A DNA stretch of 64,000 nt, taken from positions 434,001 through 498,000 of the forward strand of contig NZ_MDAG01000057.1 of NCBI RefSeq assembly GCF_002876705.1. Reading direction: 5' to 3'. The notes beneath the pieces were generated by a model that was not told the origin of the DNA, did not search any database, and saw nothing but the letters and a program-made list of their open reading frames with translations. The translations under genes were made by a program, and so were the position numbers. The stretch comes from Enterovibrio norvegicus_B (GTDB lineage Bacteria; Pseudomonadota; Gammaproteobacteria; Enterobacterales; Vibrionaceae). This document shows, piece after piece, positions 34,506 to 45,400 of the stretch (position 1 is the stretch's first letter; each line of letters begins with the position of its first letter).

Positions 34506-35953
34506 TGACCGTCTCCTTGATCGTCATAGACCGAGGTTTGCCATTCTTCTGGTGTATCGACACGAAGTTCAGAGAGTAGTAACCCTGTCGCGTTTAATAC
34601 TCGGTAGCGAGCGAGAATGCCTTCGAAGTGCGCATCGAGGTAAGAGCGGCGCGCGTCGAACAGTTCATTTTCAGTGTTGAGTAGGTCAAGCAGAGTGCGT
34701 CGACCAATCAGGTATTGTTTCTCGTAAGCCGTAAGTGTTTTCGCCGACGCATCAACATGCTGTTGCAAGAAGGTCGTTTGCTTCTCAGACAGTTCTTTCG
34801 CTGTCCATGCAAGACGAGTGCTTTCATTCAACATGCGGTGTGCATTGTTACGAATGTTCTTGGCCTTGTTGATTTGGTAGGCAGCGCTGCGTGCTTCTGC
34901 AGCGTCAGTACCGCCACTGAACAGGTTATAGCGCATACGAAGCATGGCTTGGAACTCATCAGTGTCACCTGGCGAGCCATCGAGCTCTTCGCCCCATTCT
35001 TGTGACGCTTCAATGGTGAAGGTCGGGTAGAAATCGCCTTTCGCTTGTTCGTATTGGTAACGAGCGGCTTCAACGTCGTTACTTGCCACATGCACAACAG
35101 GGTTGTTTTCTTTTGCAGCAGCGAGGGCATCAACCAGAGATTGTGGAATGAAGAGGGCATCGACTTCTGGTTTTACCAACGCAGCAGGACTTTGTCCGAC
35201 TACACGTTCAAACTCGGTGGTTTCATCATCGAGGTTACTGCGTGCCGCTAGGAGGTTAGTGTGGGCCTGAGCCAAACGTCCTTCAACTTGGGAAAGGTCA
35301 GCCGTTGAGCTGATACCTGAATCAGTTCGGCGCTTGATGTCTTTGTGGATACGTTCGTGGGTTTCGAGGTTTTTCAATGATAAATCTAGAATCTCTTCAG
35401 ATTTTAATACATTCAGGTAAACCTCGGCCACACTCAGCGCTGTGTCTTGCGCTTCGGAAAGAAGTTGAAAGCGCTGTGCTTCAGCTTCTGACTTTGTACG
35501 TTTGATGTCGTTATAAGTAATGGCACCATCCCAAATGAGCTGACGCAAACTGATGCGAACATCTCGAGGTTTGTAGTGACCTTGATTGTTGTCATTGTCA
35601 TAGTCGGAATAACCGATGCCAGCCTCTAAATCGACAGAAGGTAAATACCCGCCTTGTGACGCGTCAATTTGCTCTTCCTGACTCTTGAATTGGTTGTACG
35701 CTTCTCGAATGACTGGATTTTGAGACAGTGTCTCTGCAACAGCTTGCTCAAGTGACTGGGCAGCCGCTGACGGAATGTACACAGAAACAGTTGCTGCGAG
35801 CACCATCATGCTCATTTTTGTTGGTATGCTTTCGGTGAGTAAAGTCATTATTTTAACTTGTTGGTTTATTTGGTTAATTTTTGATTTAAAGCAAGCTGCA
35901 TCAGTGTTCGTCTGCGAGAATCGCTGTCTCTTTCGGGTATAGAACGGTTTCAT
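34502..35953 (-). CDS. TolC-family type I secretion outer-membrane protein (AggA/LapE-like)
   Basis: An outer-membrane channel of 483 residues from the chosen start. Two similar halves of the TolC fold are seen: SLEQAVAETLSQNPVIREAY and PVVHVASNDVEAARYQYEQA. The C-terminal half ends in KTLTAYEKQYLIGRRTLLDL and LLDLLNTENELFDARRSYLD, typical of AggA/LapE. A signal-like stretch (PTKMSMMVLAATVSVYIPSA-AAQ) lies unusually deep, about 45 residues in. The ATG at 35953 is favoured by GAGGGAGC; an ATG at 35848 would give a normal signal but has no ribosome site. It is divergent from the giant adhesin. The ABC and HlyD partners are not in this window. Confidence 0.88.
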   Translation of the reverse strand: MKPFYTRKRQRFSQTNTDAACFKSKINQINQQVKIMTLLTESIPTKMSMMVLAATVSVYIPSAAAQSLEQAVAETLSQNPVIREAYNQFKSQEEQIDASQGGYLPSVDLEAGIGYSDYDNDNNQGHYKPRDVRISLRQLIWDGAITYNDIKRTKSEAEAQRFQLLSEAQDTALSVAEVYLNVLKSEEILDLSLKNLETHERIHKDIKRRTDSGISSTADLSQVEGRLAQAHTNLLAARSNLDDETTEFERVVGQSPAALVKPEVDALFIPQSLVDALAAAKENNPVVHVASNDVEAARYQYEQAKGDFYPTFTIEASQEWGEELDGSPGDTDEFQAMLRMRYNLFSGGTDAAEARSAAYQINKAKNIRNNAHRMLNESTRLAWTAKELSEKQTTFLQQHVDASAKTLTAYEKQYLIGRRTLLDLLNTENELFDARRSYLDAHFEGILARYRVLNATGLLLSELRVDTPEEWQTSVYDDQGDGQ

Positions 35954-36408
35954 GAATGCTCCCTCAAAGCGTCTTGATACTACGTTAAACGATAAATCTG
36001 TTCGTTTTTCACTCGGATGAACGCAGGAAATATTGTCTAGAAGACCTACCAAAAAGTGTCTTTTTTCACGTTTTCAACAGGGCGTTCATCCCTATAAACC
36101 GCGAGAAATCACGTATTTGCTCGCGCCCATGTAAAAATAGGGCAAGTTAAACCCCTATTGACACCCCTAAAGTGGTTTATATCGCTCCGCTATCGTAAAT
36201 GAGACAGGTCGAGACAAGTTAAAAGCGACCAAACTGACTCATGAGGGGTATATATGCGTTTTGTTTCGCTTACCTGACTGCGAGTTTTCAGTGGTGTTGC
36301 CTTTTTCGTATTCACTCCTTTTTCTATCCATTTCTAACAAAATCAATTTGTCTTGAGGCTGCTATCACGCTTTAGATTTTTGGTTAAGAAAAGCGAGGAT
36401 TGGAGAGC
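35954..36408. other. divergent promoter region of the adhesin and tolC genes
   Basis: 455 bp without a gene. A TTGACA at 36158-36163 with TATCGC 16 bp on is a possible sigma-70 promoter toward the adhesin. Two ACCCCTA-like repeats 12 bp apart (36151, 36163) flank it. An AGGGGTA at 36243-36249 resembles a NarL heptamer, but alone it means little. No c-di-GMP riboswitch consensus is seen here. Confidence 0.35.
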
Positions 36409-39400
36409 ATGGACGAGAAAGTATTTAGCAATGCCGAGAGAGAAAGTGAACAAGCTAACGAGCAAACTCGAGCACCATCAGTTGCGCCAACTTTCGATGC
36501 ACAACTCACCGTCATTGGTGGTCAACTTTATGTGATAAGAGACGGTGTCGCTGAGCCCGTTCCTTTCGCAAATGGTGTATTAATTGGCGACACGATTGTC
36601 GCGAGGCCTAACGCCGAATACGTCGTGATGAAAAATGGCGTTCCCGTCCTCGTCAATGAGCCCTGTGCGACCTGTATTCGTATCAATGAAGGTGAAATAG
36701 AAGCGATTGCACTGGCGGAAAATTTCGATTTTCGAGAGTCTTCTCAAGCAATTACCTTGTTGAATGACGACATTAGTGCGTTGCAACAGGCTATTTTAGA
36801 AGGCGCAGACCCGACAGAAGAGTTTGAGGCACCTGCGGCTGGTGGTGTGCTGAGTTCATCAATCAGTGGTTTTGCCATCATCGAATACAACTTCACAAGT
36901 GTATTAGCCCAGGCGGGTTTTTCGACGAGTTATTCACCGCAAGCTTCCACGATTGTTGACGATGATGATGTTGCCGTCATCTCTGCCGCTGGCGGGGAAA
37001 CGTTTGGGCTGTCTATTCGGGAAGGTGATCTTGTAACGCTGGATGCAAGTGATGGATACCCAGTCACCGTAGACGCCAAACTGCTCGTTGCTTCTGGCTC
37101 CTTGCCCATCGACCCAAATAGCTTTGTATTCGACACCCTGGGGCTGTCAACACTGCTTTCTGAACTCGCGTCTGAAACGAATAGTGACGGCAATGCGGTG
37201 ACGTATGCCATTAGCGATGACGGTAAAACCCTGAGGGGAAGCGTTAACGGTGAAGCCGTGCTTACCCTTTCGTTATCTGGTGAGGCATCAGGAAGAGATG
37301 CCTCACTCAACGCCTCCATCACCTTGTACCAACCGCTCGATCATATTGCCGATGATGGTGCAGGGTTAGTGCGCGTGGTGGGGGATGAAATTCTCTTTTC
37401 CGTCCTGATCCAAGCATTTGATGCGAGTGGAAATGCTTTGCGCGAGGCGGTCGAGATGAATGTGGCCATCATTGATGGTAGCAATCCTTCTGCAAGCCCA
37501 AGCAGCCACACGCACAATGAAAATGAGTTGGACTATATATCGGAACCTATCCCGTTAAATATAGATATCAACAGTGATGCGCTCGCAAATGTACGATTTA
37601 GCGCGACGCCAGCGCTTATCAGTGTCCTTGAGTCCATAACCAGTGATGGAGAGCCAACCCAATACACCATCACTGACACTGCAATCACTGTTACTTTGGC
37701 GTCGGATCCTTCGGTCACGGTATTTTCATTGATGCTTGCCCCCCAAGCAGATGGTTCCTACGCCTATGTCGTGACCCAAAATGCAGCAATGGATAATACC
37801 GACGATAAAGACAGTATTGTTGTGCCTGTCACTGTCGATGTCACTGACAAAGACGGTGACACCGTTCAAGCTGCATTCAATGTGTCTTTGGAAGATGGAG
37901 ATAATGCTTCGGGCGCTGCCGCTGTTATCTCTGGTGACTATGGCATTAAAGAAACCACGCCAGGCACTCCAGAAGCCCCCGCTATTGGCGAGATTACGCT
38001 TGATGCTGGAGCTGACAGGCTATTGCCAGATACGATCTTCATTTCTAACCTGAATGAAGAAAGTGGTGTGCCAGGGTTATTGAATGAGCTAAATACGCTT
38101 TCTTCAGATGGTGAAGGGCTGACATTTGCTATTGCGTCAGGATCACCGTCAGGCACGATTGTACTGAACGGTATTAAGCCTGATGGCACGGTTGTAGCAA
38201 CGCTGACGTTAATCTCTTCGCAAGCCGCTGACGGGAAGGGGCTAACAATATCTTCAAATTGGGTGCTTTCCGAACCGTTAGACCATGAAAATGGCGCGAC
38301 CTACAGCGCGAATCGCTGGGTGAAATTCATTCAGTCCATCGATGGGCAAGGGAAGGCGGTTGAAACGTTTGTCATAGACGTTCAACTGCAAACGCGAGAT
38401 TCCGACGGTGACTTGCTCGATGCGCCTATTAACGTCAGTTACAGTGTGATTGATGGGTTAACGCCAACCATTCAAGCGGCTGACTCTGACGTCACTGATC
38501 CAGCATTTAACGCGCAGCCTTCAGAAATAACGACATCCCTCGGCGTTGTGGCGGGGAGTGACCGCATTGAATCGATTGTATGGAACGTGTCGCCATCGCT
38601 GATAACGCAATTGGAATCGCTGACCAGTAATGGGAATGCGTTGTCATTGATCCCGGCGGATGCTGACATTAATGGCTCTTCTGAGCCCATCACTTTGGGA
38701 TATACCGCTGCTGATGGCTCGGTCATCACAGTGCTTAGTGTGGCCTTGTTGCCTGACACGGGACAATACAAAGTGGTGCTGTCGGAAGCACTCGACCAAT
38801 CTGATACTGTCACTTTACCGCTTGGTGTTCGCGTGACGGATGTCGATGGTGATTTCAATACCAGTGATTTCGAATTGGTGGTGCGAGATGGAGCACCACC
38901 GAGTTTACACCCAGTTGATGCCGATATGTTCGATCCTGAAACTGGCTCAACAGGTCAAACTGAAAGTGTCAGCTTAGGTTTAACCGAGGGTTCAGACGCG
39001 GTCGAAAGTATCATCTTCACTGTGCCTGCGGGATTAGAGGCAGCGCTGGATGCGCTAACCAGTAATGGATATCAAACACGCGTTGAACCCCAACCTCTTT
39101 CGAGTGTGACTGACGAAATCCGTGTGCTTGTTGATGATGTATCAGCGCCAAACAACGGCGCTACAGTGCTCACTATTTCGCTCGACGTGGATGCAAACAA
39201 CGATGCCTCTGGCAGCTATACAGTCTCTCAACCTTTGTCTATTGACCAGCCTTCCGACACCATTGAATTGCCTCTGGGCGTGCAGGTAAAGGACACCGAC
39301 GGTGACACTGCTAATGGGCAGTTCACTATCACATTGAACGATGTCGAGCCTTTGGTGACACCGTCGATAAATGTGGTGGTGTCAGTCGATGAACCAGACC

Positions 39401-42400
39401 TTACGCCTCAAGGCACAGAAACGGGTTATCCCGATTCGTCGTCTACCAGTTTTAATATCGGCTCGATTCACGACAGGTTGCTGCCAGACAGTATCGGTAT
39501 TGCAGCCGAATCTGTGTCAACGATAGTTGCTGCGCTCGATGCGAACCTTACCAGTGGCGGTCAAGCGATGAGCTTTTCGTACGACGAAGCCAGTGCAACA
39601 CTGACGGGCTCGGTGAATGGCAACGAAGCGATCGTAATTACGTTCAGTGCGCATCAAACTGTAGGGGGGCCAGGACTCGGTGCAACGGCGTCTGTCAAAA
39701 TTTCCATGCCCATTGACCATGTCGAAGATGCAAGTCTCACTGGGTTAGTGGAGATAGATGGCAATCAGATTCGAATCAAAATCCCCGTTCAGGTAAAAGA
39801 CACCGATGGTGATTTGTTGGCGACGCCTGTTGATGTGCGAGTCAACATTGTTGATGGCGAGCCACCTGCTATTACAAGTGCACCTGCATTGACAGTGGAA
39901 GAGAGCGATATCAATGCAAATGGCAGTGGCTCGAATGCAAACCGTTCAGGTACAACTCCCGGAGGCTCGGGGACTGATGGCGATACTGCGCGGGGGAAAT
40001 TACTGGTTGATAGTGGAAGTGACGCCGTCACTGATTATGCGTTGGACGTTGGCTTGTTTGCGTCGAACAATGGGGTTACTTCCAATGGGGTCGTGGTAAC
40101 ACTGTCAGAGCCTATCCAATCAGGTGAGTCGAAAGTGTATACCGGATATGCAGGCACACGCCCTGTGTTTACGGTGACCTTGAGTAACCAAGGGGTATAC
40201 ACCTTTACGTTGACGGGTGCGCTCGATCATTCGGTTCAAGGCAAAGATACCGTGTCTGTCCAACTTCCCATTCGTATTACCGATGCTGATGGTGATGTGA
40301 GCGATGTGAAAAATATCGTCGTCAACGTCGTGGATGATGTGCCGTTTTCACTCGAAACGGATGGCGTAGGTGTCGGTGGGGGGAGCTTAATTACTGAGGA
40401 AGGTGAATCATCAGCGCGCGTCACTCTTTTACCCAGCCGCAATCGTGGGGCTGATGATGCCGTGATTAAGTCTGTCACTATCAATGGTGAGCAACATGAG
40501 TTGGTTCAGGGGCTGAATAACCGATTTACCGTGACCGAAGGCGTGGGTGGCCAAGCGTTAGGCACCTTGGTCATTCAAAGCAGCGGTAACGTTCAGTTCA
40601 TTGCGAACCCTGATATTGACCACTTAGGGACAACGGAAAACCGTATCGAAGAAAGTTTTAGCTACGAGATTTTTGATGGTGATGGCGATATCGTCGTGGG
40701 CACCACGGAAATCATTGTTGTAGATAACGAGCCACAGTTGATTGTGGTGAATTCAAGTGGCATTGAAGATCAAGGTCGAGATCTCGACCCGAACGATGAA
40801 AACGTTCTGAATCCAGAAAATGGTATTGAGGTAAACATCACGGTTGATGTTGGAGACAGCGACCAAAGCGAACATGTTGATCATGTGCTCATTACCTTAC
40901 CAAATAACGCTCACGGCACGTTCTACGCAAACGGTACAGCGCTGCCTATCTCTGTTGATCAAGTGAGTAGTGGTCAAGTCAGGCTAGACGGCGCGCTGTT
41001 TTCTCCTGATGCGCAAAATGAATTGTGGACGCTGCAAAACGTCACCTTCGTGCCTGACCAAGATTATTCCGCCGCGAATGGTATCCCTTCGTTTACCGTG
41101 ACGGGATTTGTCACGGACAACCAAGGCAGCCAACGACAGCTGACCGACCAAACCTTCACGATCACAGTTGAAGGCATCGCAGACACACCACAATGGAACG
41201 ACACAGACTCCGTACTGTTTTACAGCATTGAAGAAGACAGTGACGGTGCAACGTTGAATTTGGTTGCTGACCTGCAAGATGCGGACAACTCAGAAAGCCT
41301 GAATTATGTTGTCACCCTGCAAAGCGGTGAGGGATCTTTGTTGCTCAATGGGCAAACGTTGTCGCCTGTGAATGGTAAATATGAAATTTCAGCTGCCGAT
41401 ATCAATAACATCGTGGTGAAACCGAACGCGCATTTTTCGGGCGACATTGCGTTGTCCGTTGTTGCGCAGAGCAAAGAATCTTCGCCATTTGTGTCGGGTC
41501 AACAAACGGCAGACTCGGAAGCCAGGACCGTCACAGTGGCTGTCGATCCAGTGGCAGATACCACCACGTTAAAGGTCAGTCGCGCAAATGGCTTGGAAGA
41601 TACTGCCATTGACCTTTCTCCTCATATTAGTTTGACGGATTCGGCTGATGTTGACGGTTCAGAATCCTTGTATGTGTGGATTTCAGACATTCCAGAAGGG
41701 GCAACCCTGTTACTGGCGGATGGCTCCGAAGTAACAGATACCAACGGTGTTTACGAAATCGCTTATACGGAAGTGCCTGGTTTAACCTTCTTGCCGCCAC
41801 CTGAAGCAAATGGCAATTTTTCCATCAATGTTCGTGGTGTGGTGAAAGACACTGCAGTCATCACCAATGCTGCAGGTGTGGCATCGAGTGTGACGACAGT
41901 GAGTGAAACTGCATCGAAACTGCTCAACATTGTGGTTAAAGGTGTCGCTGATGAGCCTGAAATAACGGCTGACACGGGCAACGTATGGACGCCCATCATT
42001 GAAGGCGGTATAGAAACCGGCATTGAAACCACCATTAAGGAAGATGGCTCGGTGTCCTTGTCTTTCCAAATTAAATCGGGTGAAGAGGCTAAAGCGCTAG
42101 CGGGCGATAACTCTGAAACCCTAACCACGCTGGTGACAAATATTCCGCCCGGCGTAAAGCTTTACGATAACAACGAGCAGGAAATTAACCTCGTTTATGC
42201 TGGTGTGGATGCGCAAGGCGAGCCTCAGTATCAAGCCAAGGTTGATGGTTTAGAAGATGTTGAGTTGGTTCCTCCACTAGGAAGCACAGAAGACATTACC
42301 TTGGATGTGATCATTGTGGTCACCGAAGACGATGGTGACACGCTGACGGTGCGCAAAGAAGTGACTGTGCACATTGAACCAAGCATTGATGCATCAGATT

Positions 42401-45400
42401 ACACCTTGGGGTCACAAGGCAATGAAGATGCGAACATTCCCATCAATTGGCGACCTTCGACTGACCAAGGGTTTACAGATAACAACGAATCCATTACTGC
42501 AATCACCTTCAATATGTCGACGACCGCCATTGCTGCGGGGTACACCCTAACGATTCAGGGCGAATCTGCGCCGTTGTCTTTCGTTAATGGCAAGGTCGTT
42601 CTGACGAGTGCACAAGTTGCGGCGCTGAACAGTGGCAGTGACGTACTGATGCAAGCGCCAGAAAATTCGGATGTTGATCGCGATCTAGGCCTCAGCGTAG
42701 AACTGACTGTGCAACAAACAGATGTCGATTCTTCCGTGATTGATTCTAAAGTCATCACGGGTGATCTTGATGTGGTTATCCGCGCGGTGGTTGAAGATGG
42801 CAGCATTGCATTGCTCAATGGCAGCGATACCGCGGTAACGGCAGTCAGTGATAACGGGACGGGGATGATTTCACTGTCTGCATCTGACCAGCGTTTGGCA
42901 TTTGTGACTGATGAAGGCATCAATACCGACGGCTCGAGCGATGAAGTGATCGACTCTGTTGTTATTTCGTTTGTAAAAGACGCGGCAGGGTCTGAGTTTG
43001 ACCCACCTGATCAAGTCTTCTTTGATAATTTCTTCATTGAGGGTGGCATTAACAATGGTGACGGCAGTTGGACAGTGCCAAAAAGTGGATTAGCACAATT
43101 GGAAATATCCACGTCAACGCCTCTTAGTGAGCCCGTTTTCATCAAGGTGGTTGCAGAAGTGCAAGACCAAGGTGACAACAGCGAAGGCAATGCGAGCGCC
43201 ATTGATGAGCAAGCGCCCGTTGTTTTGACGCTTAACTTCACTGGATCTACGGATAATACCCAAGATGCCGGAACCGTTACTTTGGTTGATGTGCAAAACA
43301 TCACGGGGATTGAAGACCGTGACGTTGACCTAGGCACACAGCTGAATGGGCGCATTTCTATCGACAGTTCGGACGCAGCTGCTGATGAGCTCAGTGTGAT
43401 CATCAAAGCAGATGACTTGCCTGCAAACGTTGCTGTGACAGGCATGGAGTTCAATTACGAAACGAGTGAGTACGTGGCGAAAGTCACGGTTGGTAGTGGC
43501 GGCGAGTATGATCTTTCAAGCATAGGTTTACGTCTGCCGACCCATTTCGCGGGTGATTTTGTTGTCCCAGTTAAGTGGGTAACAACAGATACAGTGAGCG
43601 GTCATACCAAAGAAACAGACGACAGTTTTACCGTGGTCATTGCGCCAGAGGTTGATGGTGTCACTGTCAGCGTTAACGTGCTTGAAACGGATGGATTGGG
43701 TGCAGACAAACAACCCGTCTCCGATCCTGCTGATTCAGTGCCGATATCAGGACAAGCGTTAGAAGATGGCATTGTAAAACTTTCGTTCACAACGGCATTG
43801 GACGACCCGGATACCGACATTCAACAAGGCGTAGAAAGCGTTACACAAATAGTACTGAGCGTTGACAGCGCGATGGGGCAATTTGTGGATGAAAATGGAT
43901 TAAATGGTGCGCAAAGCATCACAGTGACGGAAGCTGAACTTTCTTCGATCTATTTCAAGCCTACTGAAAATTACAGTGGTCCTGTCAATGTGACCGTTAA
44001 AACGACGGTAACAGATGTTGCTCAAAATGATGATTCAGGCTTACCAAACGCCAGTTCAACGCAGGAAGTGACGAATCAAGTCTCGTTCAATGTGGTTGCT
44101 ATGCACGACCCCGTCGACTTTTTTGGAAACACGTCTCCGATCCAAGGTAACGAAGATGAAACAGGCGGTATTCGGTTAACCGGATTAGCAGCAAAACTCA
44201 CCGATCTGGATGGGTCAGAACACATAGTATCGGTCAAACTCACCGGTTTACCCGATGACTTCCAAGTCTCAACACTTGGCAGTCACTTAGTCCAAAACAG
44301 TGGGGGCGGAGAGTGGACGATCAGTGTGCCCGCGAACAGCGCGACCATTGATTTCGACGATATCGTGGTGATCCCACCGAACAACTTTAGTGGCACCTTC
44401 AATGTCGGACTGGTGGTTTACACCGACGAAACGACCTTGTCCTCTCCAAAAGCCCATTCCACGTCTGTTGATATTCAGGTAAACCCCATTGCTGATGGCG
44501 TTGATACCGACATCACGACCTCCGTGACTGGGGCGGAAGATGAAACCATTACATTGCCGTTAGATATCCAGGTTATCGATAAGGGGCCAAGTTACAGCGG
44601 CGGAAGCAGCGCCATCTCAGAAAACCCTGCGGAGACGATAAAAATTGTTGTCATCAATGTGCCAGACTCGGCCACGTTGAGTTTGCCAAGTGATGTTGCG
44701 TCTGGCAGCAGTGCAATCAAACAGCCTGATGGAAGTTGGGTCATCATTGCCAATCAAACCACTTTATCCTCATTGCTTTTCATGCCGGGTGATGCCAACG
44801 AACTCAATTGGGATGGGCAGTTGTCTGTGTCTATTCGCTCTGTCGATAACGGTGTTGAAGCGGAAAGCACACTTTGGGTGAACCAAACGATAAATGTGAC
44901 GGTGTCACCTGTTAATGACGCCCCTGAGCTAACTGTGCCAGCGACAGCGCTAACGGTCGATGAAGACACGCCTCTCTTGATTGAATCGATTCGCGTTAAA
45001 GACATCGATGCCAATGAAAGCAGCGGTCATTCGATAACCGTTGAAATTGCCGCAGTGGACGGTGTGTTGTCCATTCCAACCTCTGCCGATACCACAGGCA
45101 TAACGATCACCGGCGCAGGTACGGCAACCCTCAAGCTGGAAGGCACGTTGGATGCTATTAATGCATTGTTGGGAGAATCTGGCGGCGGTGGGATTTTGTA
45201 TACCGGCGCTTCGAACTTCGCGGGTGAAGAAACATTAACCGTGTCTGTTAACGATAATGGCAACACGGGGACGGGAGGGGAGCTTACAGACTCTGGCACT
45301 ATCACCGTGAACGTCACGCCAAAACCAGATGTGCCGACGCTTGTATTGAACAATGCGCAGTCTGCGTCTGTTGGCGGCGCAACTGCGGCGATCATTCCGC

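Noticed and set aside
36243..36249. AGGGGTA heptamer upstream of the adhesin as a NarP site
   Set aside because: A lone heptamer without a 7-2-7 partner is expected by chance in 455 bp.
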